DNA of 17,169 nt from an uncultured delta proteobacterium (GTDB lineage: Bacteria > Myxococcota_A > Polyangia > Polyangiales > Polyangiaceae), in the NCBI GenBank assembly GCA_903858055.1, contig CAIOHM010000142.1:1-17169 (forward strand), in the 5' to 3' direction. Under the pieces are notes generated by a model. It was not told where the DNA came from, did no database searches, and was given only the letters and a program-made list of their open reading frames with translations. Made by a program: the position numbers and the translations under genes. This document shows positions 6,958 through 15,196 of the stretch, in pieces (position 1 is the first letter of the stretch; every line of letters starts with the position of its first letter).

Positions 6958-9900
6958 TGGTTCCGCGATCCGCCCAACTCTTTCCGCTCCTCGCGCTCGC
7001 CGCGGCGGCCGCGGGCTGCACGACCACGGCACAGCCATCGATCCCGCGCGCCCTCGAGCGCCCCGAGCACCTCGACGTCGCGTGCATGCGGCTCTTCGAG
7101 CCGAACGCCGCGGGCATCCTCACGCCGGTGACCCCAGCCGCGCGACCGCTGAGCGAGTGCGGCTCTCCTGCCTCGAGCAGCGCAAGCTGGACCTCGAGCG
7201 CGAGCCGCCTCGTGGGCTTCGTCTCCCAGGGGATTCGCGGTGAGGTCGCCGTGCTCGATCTCTCTGGCCAAAGCGCGGTCGACCTCGAGAAAGGCGTCCC
7301 CGGCGTCACGTCGATCCCCGTCGGCGCCAACGTGCGCGACCTCGCGACCGGAGCCGATGGGCGCATGCTCTTCGTGAGCTCGAGCGACCCAAAAAAGCCT
7401 GCGATCTACGCGCTCCCGACCGAGCGCGTCCTCGGTCCCCTCGACGACGTCACGCCCATCGAAGCGCGCCCGCCGATGGTGCTCACGAGCTGGCCGGCGT
7501 GTGCGCTCCCCGAGGAGCCCGGCGCGATCACGATCGTCCCGCACCCGGAGCGCGGCGCGAACGAAGCCCCCTACGACGTCGTCGTCGCGCTGCCTGGGCG
7601 CGAAGGCCGTGACGGCGGGGGCAAGCTCCTCGTGCTCGATCCGCGCCCCTTCGCGCGCGGCGCAGGCCTCGACACCAGCGCCGGCGACGCGGTCGCTCCC
7701 GGCTCTCTCGCGGCGTGCCCGGTCGTCGGTGCGATTCGCCTCGACGCGAGCGCCCCGGCGCGCCTCGCCCCCTCGCGCACCTGGCCAAACGGCGTGGAAC
7801 ATGGCGTCGTCGACACGAGCACCGTCGCACCGCCCGTCGCCGTGGGGTGCACCGCGTTCGCGCCAACGGACCCGCTCACCGTCGCCTTCGCGCCGGGAGC
7901 TCGTTCGGCTGCGGGTGCGATCGAACGTGATGGAAACCGCCTCTTCGTCGCGGACGAGGCCTTGCCCCTCGTTCACGTGATCGACGTGTCGAACCCCACG
8001 GAGCCCGTGGAGCGCGAGCCCCTCGTGCTCACGAAGAGCCGCAAAAGCACGCGCGCGTTCGGTGTGCCAGCCATCGCGCTCGGCCCCGTCACGCGCCGCT
8101 ACACCCGCCCGCTCTACGCCGTCGACGGCGAGGACGGCTCGCTCGCGGTCTTCGACATCGACGACACCACGGGCCGCGAAGCGCAGCAGCCGATGCGTCG
8201 CCCGAACCCCGAGTTCAACCCGGCGCAGCCGGTCGATCGCGTCGCGTTCTCGTCGCCGATCCGAACGCTCGCGATGGCCCGCCACGACGTGCCCGTCGAC
8301 ACGACCGCCGCGGGCGACCTCGTTGCGAGCGCCACGGGCCTCCTGTGCAACCCGTCGCCCAACGCCCTCGACGCGAACGGCGCGTACCGCGACCTCGGCG
8401 CGGCGTACCGAGCAAACGATCCGAACGCGCGCGTCGCCCTCGGCCCGACCCGGCTCCGCGGCGTGTTTGGCTTCGTCGGCTTGGCTTCCGGGCAGGTCGT
8501 GATCCTCGACATCGAGGACTGGGACGCGCCTTGCCGCCGACCGGACCCGATGGACGCCGCGTCGAACCTCGCTGCGAGCCCCTTCGTCGTGCCGCAGTCT
8601 CCCGCGGTCAGCCGCGACGACCTCGACCCTTACCACGTACCGTTTGCGTATACGTCGGGTAGTACGATGCTCGGCAGCCCCGTGAGCGGCGAGGCCGTGT
8701 TCCCCGTGAGCGCGCCCAACCGCCCTCGCTCGCGTCTCTTGCTTCGCTCCGACGCCGCCGGCGGGGGCCGCCTGCCCTACTTGACCCAGGCGCCGCTGCT
8801 CTCCGACGGATCAGCGTCGCTCCCGACCACCGGCCCAAGCGCGGACCAATCGCCGGCGCTGCGCCCCACCGCGCCCGACCTCGGCGTCGCTGACCCGGCG
8901 TGGGTCACCGGCCTCACGTCGATCGACCCGGCGCTCAAGAGCCTCGACCCGCTGTACGCGCAGGCCTCGACCTGGCTCCCGACCGGCCCCGCGATCGGTC
9001 CGCGCTTCGCGTACGAAGACCTCACGACGCACCTCGACCAAGACTGGTTCGTCACGCGCGAGGGCGCGCTTCCTGGCTTCGGAACCACGCGCGGCAAGCT
9101 CAGCGTCGACGCCAGCGGCACCACGATGACCCTCGCCTCCTTGTCGGGTCCGCTGTGCGCGCGCGGCATCGAGGACTACCGCATCGGTCTCGCCCGCGCC
9201 CAGCAGGTGCAGCGCGAGCTTCGTGCCGCAGGCCTCCCCGCCGTGAGCGGCCTCGAGCAGCGCGTGAGCGACTACGTGCAGCTCGTGGGCGACGTCCCCG
9301 CGAAGGGCGACCCGTGGTGGAGCGCGAGCGATTGGGAAGAGGGCGGCACGTGCTCCGATCCCGCCGGCCCGAGCGCCGACACGCGCTACGACTTCTGCGC
9401 GCGCCTCTACGGCCAGGGCGACGGGGCGCTGCGCAACGTGCAGCGGGACTTCCCCATCCTCGAAGCCTACGACGACCGCCTGACCCTCGGGCTCTTCGAC
9501 ACCGCCGGAAATCCCACCGCTTCGGAGGTGTCGATCCCGAACCGCTTCGTCGCGCGCGTCGACGCCAGCTCGTCGCTGTGGCTCCAGCGTGCGCGCTGCT
9601 GCTTCGCGAAGCAGGCGGCCTACCGCGTGCGCGCCGGCGGTGCGTGGCTCGTCTCCGGAAGCACGAGCGGGCTCCTCCACCACGTGAAGGCCCGCGCGAA
9701 CGACGGAGCCTGCACGCTCACGTGCGACGCCGCCGATCGCCTGCTCAACGGCCGCGTCCTCGAGATCCCGCGACCTGCCGCGGGCACGAGCGTCGCGGCT
9801 CCGGGCCGCAAGAGCCCCCTCGCGTTCCGCAACCCCGCCTTCTCCTTCGTCATGTGGTCGGGAGCGCGGGCCAGCGAGCGCGGCTGGAACTGGCAGTTCT

Positions 9901-10097
9901 CCGTGCGCGGCGGCTTCGTGCCTTACACGTGGGACATGACCTCGCTCGGGCTCTCGCAGCGATCGGTCAACGTGCTGCTCTCGGAGATGGTCCCCCTCGA
10001 CTCCTTCGGGCAGCTCGCCATCGTCGACGCGGGCGCACGCGGCGTCGTGCTCATCGATCTCACGACGATGGGCTTCGGCGCCACGCCGTACCTCTAA
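6957..10097 (+). CDS. Predicted large Cys-rich lipoprotein with propeller-like repeats (1046 aa)
   Basis: ATG 6957 overlaps the preceding TGA by one base and has GAGAAGGG at 6943-6950 as ribosome binding site, 6 nt away. The signal peptide (hydrophobic alanine/leucine run, AAAGC, lipid-modified Cys21) predicts a lipoprotein. The N-terminal ~550 residues hold propeller-like segments (EVAVLDLSG, DLATGADGRMLFVSSSD, RLFVADEALPLVHVIDVSNP, PLYAVDGEDGSLAVFDIDD, GQVVILDIEDWD). The following part is not recognised; it is rich in Cys (GPLCARG, GGTCSDP, YDFCARLYG, RCCFAK, GACTLTCDAAD) and Trp. The end returns to blade-like sequence (GQLAIVDAGARGVVLIDL), as if the last blade closed a propeller. No enzyme motif is seen. 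The likely job is structural or binding, at the cell surface together with the 560-aa partner. mutS starts 9 bp downstream. Confidence 0.82.
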   Translation: MVPRSAQLFPLLALAAAAAGCTTTAQPSIPRALERPEHLDVACMRLFEPNAAGILTPVTPAARPLSECGSPASSSASWTSSASRLVGFVSQGIRGEVAVLDLSGQSAVDLEKGVPGVTSIPVGANVRDLATGADGRMLFVSSSDPKKPAIYALPTERVLGPLDDVTPIEARPPMVLTSWPACALPEEPGAITIVPHPERGANEAPYDVVVALPGREGRDGGGKLLVLDPRPFARGAGLDTSAGDAVAPGSLAACPVVGAIRLDASAPARLAPSRTWPNGVEHGVVDTSTVAPPVAVGCTAFAPTDPLTVAFAPGARSAAGAIERDGNRLFVADEALPLVHVIDVSNPTEPVEREPLVLTKSRKSTRAFGVPAIALGPVTRRYTRPLYAVDGEDGSLAVFDIDDTTGREAQQPMRRPNPEFNPAQPVDRVAFSSPIRTLAMARHDVPVDTTAAGDLVASATGLLCNPSPNALDANGAYRDLGAAYRANDPNARVALGPTRLRGVFGFVGLASGQVVILDIEDWDAPCRRPDPMDAASNLAASPFVVPQSPAVSRDDLDPYHVPFAYTSGSTMLGSPVSGEAVFPVSAPNRPRSRLLLRSDAAGGGRLPYLTQAPLLSDGSASLPTTGPSADQSPALRPTAPDLGVADPAWVTGLTSIDPALKSLDPLYAQASTWLPTGPAIGPRFAYEDLTTHLDQDWFVTREGALPGFGTTRGKLSVDASGTTMTLASLSGPLCARGIEDYRIGLARAQQVQRELRAAGLPAVSGLEQRVSDYVQLVGDVPAKGDPWWSASDWEEGGTCSDPAGPSADTRYDFCARLYGQGDGALRNVQRDFPILEAYDDRLTLGLFDTAGNPTASEVSIPNRFVARVDASSSLWLQRARCCFAKQAAYRVRAGGAWLVSGSTSGLLHHVKARANDGACTLTCDAADRLLNGRVLEIPRPAAGTSVAAPGRKSPLAFRNPAFSFVMWSGARASERGWNWQFSVRGGFVPYTWDMTSLGLSQRSVNVLLSEMVPLDSFGQLAIVDAGARGVVLIDLTTMGFGATPYL

Positions 10098-10106
10098 GCC
10101 CTCGCC

Positions 10107-12755
10107 ATGGCGCTCGCGATCGATCGCTCGGGCCTCACGCCGGTCATGCGGCAGTACGTGGCCGCAAAAGACGCCCACCCCGAGGCGCTCGTCTTCTTTC
10201 GCCTCGGCGATTTTTACGAGCTCTTCTGGGACGACGCGGTCACGGCGGCGCGCGAGCTCGACCTCACGCTCACGAGCCGCAACAAAGGCGCGGCCGACGA
10301 AGTGCCCATGGCGGGGATCCCCCACCACGCCGCGAGCGGCTACGTGCAGCGCCTCGTCGAGCGCGGGTACTCGATCGCGCTTTGTGAGCAAATGGCCGAC
10401 CCGGCGCTCTGCAAGGGCATCGTCCCGCGTGAGGTCGTGCGCGTCGTCTCGCCTGCCATGCCCTTCGACGACGCAGGCATCGTGGCACGCGAAGAGCTCT
10501 TGCTCGCCGGCATCGTCAAAGGCGATGGCGGGTTCGCGATCGTCACACTCGATGCCACGACGGGGGAGCTCCGCACCACGAGCACGCGTGACGAGGCGAC
10601 GGCGCTCGCCGAGCTGACGCGCCTCGAACCGCGCGAGCTCCTCGCGAACGACGAAGCCGCCGACCTGGCCGCCACGGTGAAGAGCTTGCGACCGCGCGTC
10701 GTGATGCGCGAGCCGGCCAAGCTCGCGGCCACGGACCGCGCCGAGCTCTTTCGTGCGCTCCCCGACGTCGCCGAAGTGGCCGGTGACGCGCTCCGCGAAG
10801 AGGCGACGGCGCAGGTGCTCGCGCAGGCGCGCCGCGCCGAAGGAGGCAAGCTGCCCCACGTGGGCCGTGTCGTCGCCTACGCGCTCACGGACACCCTCGT
10901 GCTCGACGAGACCACGCAAGGGCACCTCGAGCTCGTGCGCACGCTCTCGGGCGGCACCGACGCCACCCTCCTCGCCCGCATCGACCGCACGATGACCTCG
11001 CCGGGGGCGCGGCTCCTGCGCAGGCGGCTCCTCGCCCCATCGACGGACCTCGCGACCGTGCGTCGACGTCACGACCTCGTGGAGCTCTTCGTCACGAGCG
11101 GTCCGCTCCGCCGCGAGCTCCGCGCGAAGCTCGACGCCGTCGCCGACCTCGAACGCCTCGCCACCAAGTGCCAGCTCGGGCGCGCGAACCCGCGTGATTT
11201 GCTGCTCCTCGCTCGGTCGCTCGCGACGCTCCCCGCGGTCGCGGGCGTGCTCGAGGCTGCGCAAGGTCTCGAGGCCCACCGGGTGCTAGCCGAGGGTGAC
11301 GAGCGCTTCGAACGGGAAGGACTCGAGACCTTCCCTGCGCTCGCCGATGACCTCGTGCGCGCGATGAGCCCCGAGGCGCCGGCGCGCCTGGGCGACGCAC
11401 CCACGCTGCTCGAGGGTTTCGACAGCGAGCTCGACCGCGCACGCCGCACCATGAACGACGGCACGCGCCTCCTCGCGGAGCTCGAAGCGCGCCTGCGCGA
11501 GGAGACTGGCGTCGGGAGCCTCAAGGTGCGCTTCACGCGCGTCTTCGGCTGGTACATCGAGGTGACGAAATCGAACCTCGACCGCGTGCCAAAGACCTGG
11601 CGCCGAAAGCAGACCGTCGCGAGCGGCGAGCGCTTCGTCACCGACGAGCTCGAGCAGCTGGCAGAAGAGGTCGCGCATGCGGAGGAGACTTCGGCAAAGC
11701 GTGAGGAGCACATCTTTCACGAACTCGTGGCGCAGGTCGCACGCAACGGGAACGAGCTCCGCCGTGTAGCCGCGGTGCTCGCGCGCTGGGACGTCGCCGC
11801 CGCGCTCGCCGAGGTCGCCGTCGACGAGGGCTGGGTCCGCCCGGAGGTCGACGAGTCGCTCACGCTGGAGCTCGACGAGGCACGGCACCCGGTGGTCGAG
11901 GCCCTCGCCGCACGCGGGCGCTTCGTCCCAAACGACGTGCACCTCGACGCCGCCCCTCGCGAGGCCGCCGCGCCGCGCTTGTGGCTCGTCACCGGACCGA
12001 ACATGGCGGGCAAGAGCACCTTCCTGCGGCAGGTTGCACTCTGCACACTCCTCGCGCAAATGGGTGCGTTCGTACCCGCTTCGCGTGCACGCATTGGCCT
12101 GGTGGACCGCGTGCTCACCCGCGTGGGCGCGAGCGACAACCTGGCCCGTGGTGAGTCGACGTTCATGGTCGAGATGAAAGAGACCGCACAGGTCCTGCGT
12201 CGCGCCACGCGTCGGTCGCTCGTCGTGCTGGACGAGATCGGCCGCGGCACGAGCACCTACGACGGTCTCTCGATCGCCTGGGCGGTCGCCGAGCACCTCG
12301 AGGGTGCCATCGGGTGCCGCGCGCTCTTTGCGACCCACTACCACGAGCTGACCGAGCTCGAACGCGCCGGGGGCGGCGTGGCGAATTACAGCGTGCAGGC
12401 GCGCGAGCAAGGCGGCGACATCGTCTTCCTTCACCGCCTCCAGCGCGGGGCTGCTTCGCGCAGCTACGGCGTTGCGTGCGCGCGTCTCGCCGGGCTCCCC
12501 GAGCCCGTGTTGGCCCGCGCGCAAGCCGTCCTCGCGGAGCTCGAGTCGGGCCCACAGACCGCCGCCCCGACACCCGCTGCGAGCAAGCGCAGCGCGAAGG
12601 CCCCAACCCCCCAGCTCGATCTGTTCGCAGCTCCTGCCGTGAGCACCGGCCAACGCTCGGCGCTCGACACGCTCGGCGCCGTCGACGTCGATCGCCTCCC
12701 GCCGCTCGACGCGCTTCAGCTCGTCGCCCGCCTTCGTGAGCTCGCACGCGCGTGA
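10107..12755 (+). CDS. mutS: DNA mismatch repair protein MutS
   Basis: An 882-residue MutS (E. coli 853). The mismatch-reading loop GDFYELF gives Phe36-Tyr-Glu38, the residues that stack on and contact the mispaired base. The connector, lever and clamp domains follow (about 130-560, with VFGWYIEVTKSNLDRVP in the clamp/lever part). The ABC-type ATPase has Walker A GPNMAGKST at 630-638, the signature region around SDNLARGESTFMVEMKE and Walker B LVVLDEIGRGTST with Asp709-Glu710. Near the C-terminus QLDLF (836-840) is a beta-clamp binding motif. All key residues are present, so the protein should be active: it binds mismatches and recruits MutL. Start ATG 10107 has no obvious Shine-Dalgarno and lies 9 bp after the stop of a lipoprotein gene, so expression probably depends on readthrough from upstream or an internal promoter. 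The stop overlaps the next gene (GTGA). mutL is not in the window. Confidence 0.98.
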   Translation: MALAIDRSGLTPVMRQYVAAKDAHPEALVFFRLGDFYELFWDDAVTAARELDLTLTSRNKGAADEVPMAGIPHHAASGYVQRLVERGYSIALCEQMADPALCKGIVPREVVRVVSPAMPFDDAGIVAREELLLAGIVKGDGGFAIVTLDATTGELRTTSTRDEATALAELTRLEPRELLANDEAADLAATVKSLRPRVVMREPAKLAATDRAELFRALPDVAEVAGDALREEATAQVLAQARRAEGGKLPHVGRVVAYALTDTLVLDETTQGHLELVRTLSGGTDATLLARIDRTMTSPGARLLRRRLLAPSTDLATVRRRHDLVELFVTSGPLRRELRAKLDAVADLERLATKCQLGRANPRDLLLLARSLATLPAVAGVLEAAQGLEAHRVLAEGDERFEREGLETFPALADDLVRAMSPEAPARLGDAPTLLEGFDSELDRARRTMNDGTRLLAELEARLREETGVGSLKVRFTRVFGWYIEVTKSNLDRVPKTWRRKQTVASGERFVTDELEQLAEEVAHAEETSAKREEHIFHELVAQVARNGNELRRVAAVLARWDVAAALAEVAVDEGWVRPEVDESLTLELDEARHPVVEALAARGRFVPNDVHLDAAPREAAAPRLWLVTGPNMAGKSTFLRQVALCTLLAQMGAFVPASRARIGLVDRVLTRVGASDNLARGESTFMVEMKETAQVLRRATRRSLVVLDEIGRGTSTYDGLSIAWAVAEHLEGAIGCRALFATHYHELTELERAGGGVANYSVQAREQGGDIVFLHRLQRGAASRSYGVACARLAGLPEPVLARAQAVLAELESGPQTAAPTPAASKRSAKAPTPQLDLFAAPAVSTGQRSALDTLGAVDVDRLPPLDALQLVARLRELARA

Positions 12756-13630
12756 GGTCCGCCGCGCTTGGCTATTGGCTCGTCGGCGGCGCCGCAGCGA
12801 GCTGGGGCCTCTGGCCGCTCGTGCTGCGCGAGGCCGCCCGCTTCGGCCCCATCGACGCCTCCCTCTGGTCCGCCGCGCTCATGGCCGTGATGACCCTCGC
12901 CACGCTCCCGAGCCTCATTGGCTGCAGACTGCAAGCGGTGCCACGCCGAGCGTTGGCGTACGTCGTCCTCCTCGGCGCGACCGACGCCGCGAACGCGTGG
13001 TTCTTCTTTCAAGCCTACCGCACGACGACGGTGGCCCTCGCCGTCAGCACGCACTACCTGGCGCCCATCCTCGTCGCGCTCTTCGCGCCCGTCGTGAACG
13101 GCGAGGAGAAACATCCGCGTGCCGTCGTCGCCGCGTTCGTCGCGTTCGTGGGGCTCCTGCTCATTCTGAACCCGCTCGGCGGCCCTCTCGATCGCTCCGC
13201 GATCGTCGGCTCGGCCTTCGGGCTCGCGAGCGCCTTCGCTTACGCAGGCAACGTCTTCCTCAACCGGCGCATCGGGGAGGCCTTCACGGGCGCGCAAGTC
13301 ATGGCCCTCCACGGGCTCGTCGCGACCCCGCTGCTCGTATGCTTCACGCCGCTCGCCGCTTGGCGCGCGACGGCCACGGGCACCTACGGCGTGCTCGTCG
13401 CCGCCGGGGTCACCATCGGCGCCGCGAGCGGCATCGCGTTCATCCGCGGACTGCGACGCATTCCGACCGCCCACAGCGCCGTGCTCACGTTCCTCGAGCC
13501 CATCGTCGCGCTCGCGCTCGGTGTGCTCGCGCTCGGTGAACCGCTCGAGGCGCGGGCGATCCTTGGGGCGTTGGGCATCGTCGCGGCCGGTGTCTTCGTC
13601 GTCGCGCCGCAGCGCCACGAGCTATCGTGA
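12752..13630 (+). CDS. EamA/DMT-family (drug/metabolite) transporter
   Basis: A 292-residue integral membrane protein starting at GTG 12752, which overlaps the mutS stop by four bases (GTGA). It has two EamA halves, about residues 5-145 and 150-285, with around ten hydrophobic segments in total. Typical elements are AAASWGLWPLVLREAARFGP at the start, TTTVALAVSTHYLAPILVAL before the middle, and HSAVLTFLEPIVALALGVLALGEPL near the end. Members of this family sit in the inner membrane and export or import small metabolites such as amino acids, sugars or nucleosides; the substrate cannot be read from sequence. It is translationally coupled to mutS and to the hydrolase that follows, again through GTGA. 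No sign of disruption. Confidence 0.93.
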   Translation: MRSAALGYWLVGGAAASWGLWPLVLREAARFGPIDASLWSAALMAVMTLATLPSLIGCRLQAVPRRALAYVVLLGATDAANAWFFFQAYRTTTVALAVSTHYLAPILVALFAPVVNGEEKHPRAVVAAFVAFVGLLLILNPLGGPLDRSAIVGSAFGLASAFAYAGNVFLNRRIGEAFTGAQVMALHGLVATPLLVCFTPLAAWRATATGTYGVLVAAGVTIGAASGIAFIRGLRRIPTAHSAVLTFLEPIVALALGVLALGEPLEARAILGALGIVAAGVFVVAPQRHELS

Positions 13631-14646
13631 AGCCCATGCGCACGCTCGCTTGGATCGCCGTAGGAGTCGTCTCCGCCCCGTTGATCGCGCTGACCGCGCT
13701 GCGCGTGGCGGCCAAGGCACGCGAGACTCAGACGAAGGAGGAGGCGGCACCGAAGCAAGGTCGATTGGTGCGCGCGGGCGACGTCGCGATCTTCGTGCAA
13801 GAGGCGGGAAGGCCCGGTGATCCGCCCGTGCTCTTCATGCACGGGACCGGCGCCTGGAGCGGCACCTGGGAACCCACGCTCGCGCGCCTCGCACAGGCCC
13901 ACTTCCACGCGTTCGCGATGGATGCGCCGCCGTTCGGGTTCTCCTCGCGCCCCGAAGACGGTCGCTACGACAACGACGCGCAAGCCACGCGTATCCTCGC
14001 GCTGATGGACGCGCTCCACCTCGAGCGCGCCGTACTCGTGAGCCACTCGTTTGGAGCGCGCGCCACGGTCGCCGCCGCGTTGCGCGCACCGGAGCGCGTG
14101 CGTCGCCTCGTGCTCGTGGACGCCGCGCTGGGGCTCGACGCGTCTCCGCAAGCGCACGCCGCCCCCCCCCCACCGCAGGAGCCCTCGCTGGCGGTGCGGG
14201 CCCTCGGCGTGCCGTGGCTTCGAAACGTGCTCGTCTCCGCAACGGCTGCGAATCCGCTCCTCACGCGCAAGCTCGTGGAAGGCTTCGTCTTCGATCCCGC
14301 GAGCGTGACTCCCGCGATCGTGGCCCTCTACCAGGCGCCGATGCACGTGCGCGGGAGCACGGAGCACGTGGGCGCTTGGGCGCATGCGTTCCTCACGGGT
14401 GACGAAGCGGCACTGCGTCGCAACGTGGATGCGCTCCCCACGAGCGGCCTCCGGGTCTCCCTCCTCTGGGGCGAGCGCGACACGGTCACCCCGCTCGCGC
14501 AAGCGGAGTACCTCCACCGCATCATCCCCGGTTCGGAGCTCGCCACGATCGCCGGCGTGGGGCACATCCCGCACCTCGAGGCGCGGGACATCTTTCACGA
14601 GCAGCTCCTCGACGTGCTCGAACGCGACCGCGCTCAGACCCCCTGA
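13627..14646 (+). CDS. Alpha/beta hydrolase, membrane-anchored or exported
   Basis: A 339-residue alpha/beta-fold hydrolase. GTG 13627 overlaps the transporter stop (GTGA); an ATG three codons later (13636) is an equally possible start. Residues ~5-27 are hydrophobic and form a signal anchor or signal peptide. The oxyanion HG is at 72-73 (FMHGTGAWSGTW), the nucleophile elbow is S139-H-S141-F-G143 with Ser141, the acid is Asp285 (WGERDTVTPL) and the base His313 (GVGHIPHLE). This is a complete triad, although the first elbow residue is Ser rather than the usual Gly. Substrate unknown; esterase, lactonase or haloalkane-dehalogenase-like chemistry is possible, but Ser rather than Asp argues against the last. 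Codons 179-183 contain a run of ten C (14162-14171) encoding prolines. Last gene of the apparent 5275-14646 transcription unit, convergent with gcvH. Confidence 0.92.
   Translation: MKPMRTLAWIAVGVVSAPLIALTALRVAAKARETQTKEEAAPKQGRLVRAGDVAIFVQEAGRPGDPPVLFMHGTGAWSGTWEPTLARLAQAHFHAFAMDAPPFGFSSRPEDGRYDNDAQATRILALMDALHLERAVLVSHSFGARATVAAALRAPERVRRLVLVDAALGLDASPQAHAAPPPPQEPSLAVRALGVPWLRNVLVSATAANPLLTRKLVEGFVFDPASVTPAIVALYQAPMHVRGSTEHVGAWAHAFLTGDEAALRRNVDALPTSGLRVSLLWGERDTVTPLAQAEYLHRIIPGSELATIAGVGHIPHLEARDIFHEQLLDVLERDRAQTP
14162..14171. repeat. Ten-base C homopolymer inside the hydrolase gene
   Basis: A run of ten C within the codons for Ala179 and Pro180-183. Slippage by one base would shift into frames that end at 14402 (insertion) or 14308 (deletion), removing Asp285 and His313 of the catalytic triad. 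Confidence 0.9.
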
Positions 14647-14680
14647 ACCCGAGGGCCTTCACGCGGCCAGCCAAGCGGGA

Positions 14681-14772
14681 CGAGCGGGGCCGGGCTCTCG
14701 CGACCGTGTGTCCAACGAGCGAGCGGGGCCGGGCTCTCGCGACCGTGTGTCCAACGAGCGAGCGGGGCCGGG
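14681..14772. repeat. Tandem repeat, 39-bp unit, about 2.4 copies
   Basis: Two identical 39-bp units at 14681-14719 and 14720-14758, and a third copy that matches for the first 14 bp from 14759 before diverging. Each unit starts CGAGCGGGGCCGGG and ends TCCAACGAG. The repeats lie in the 140-bp spacer between the convergent hydrolase and gcvH genes. Although 39 is a multiple of three, no gene is supported here. Confidence 0.9.
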
Positions 14773-14779
14773 GCCCCGC
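14762..14779. terminator. Strong GC hairpin between convergent genes
   Basis: GCGGGGC-CGGG-GCCCCGC forms a perfect 7-bp stem with a 4-nt loop, directly at the end of the 39-bp repeats and 8 bp from the gcvH stop codon. No T tract follows on either strand. Its place between convergent gene ends fits a bidirectional terminator or a barrier to mRNA decay. Confidence 0.4.
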
Positions 14780-14786
14780 GAGCCAC

Positions 14787-15185
14787 TCAATGCGCCGCGT
14801 CGCAATGCGCCGCGTACGTCGCCCGGTCGAGCAGGCCATTCGCCGCGTCGGCCGCGTCCGGCTTGATCGCGATCATCCACGCGCCCTTGTAGCAGTCCTC
14901 GTTCACGAGCTCGGGCTTGTCCGCGAGCGCCTCGTTCACCTTCGTGATCGTGCCGGAAACAGGCGCGTAGAGGTCGCTGAGGGTCTTGACGGACTCGATG
15001 GTGCCGAAGGCCTTGCCCGCGTCGATGTGCGAGCCCACCTTCGCGTCGAGCGAGACGAGCGTGATGTCGCCGAGCTGGTCGACCGCGAAGCTCGTGATGC
15101 CCACGACGAGGTCTTCGCCTTCGGTGCGAGCCCACTCGTGGTCCTTGGTGAAGCGGCAATCGGTGGGGAGATCGTTCGTGCTCAT
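14787..15185 (-). CDS. gcvH: Glycine cleavage system H protein
   Basis: A 132-residue lipoyl carrier protein of the glycine cleavage system. It shuttles the aminomethyl group between the P, T and L proteins. Family signatures are present: YTKDHEW-like RFTKDHEWAR near the N-terminus, VGITSFAVDQLGDI, and ESVKTLSDLYAPVSG with Lys67 as the lipoylation site. Start ATG 15185 has GGAG (complement of 15192-15195) 6 nt in front; the frame is open upstream only as a shadow of gcvT. It follows gcvT by 11 bp in the same operon. The end (ATYAAHCDAAH) is a little different from the usual acidic finish but the length is normal. No gcvP follows; the next gene downstream is convergent. Confidence 0.97.
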   Translation of the reverse strand: MSTNDLPTDCRFTKDHEWARTEGEDLVVGITSFAVDQLGDITLVSLDAKVGSHIDAGKAFGTIESVKTLSDLYAPVSGTITKVNEALADKPELVNEDCYKGAWMIAIKPDAADAANGLLDRATYAAHCDAAH

Positions 15186-15196
15186 GAGGGACTCCG

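Noticed and set aside
6855..8636. 593-codon open frame on the - strand
   Set aside because: Shadow of the two + strand lipoproteins; the Arg/Asp/Glu-biased translation matches no family.
8811..11279. 822-codon open frame on the - strand across the 1046-aa lipoprotein and mutS
   Set aside because: It spans two real genes and their junction, has Arg/Glu/Ala-biased composition and no recognisable family; an effect of high GC.
14681..14780. CRISPR array or coding repeat
   Set aside because: Units are directly adjacent without spacers, so not CRISPR; the 13-residue repeat in the open frames lacks a start or ribosome binding site and lies between two complete genes.
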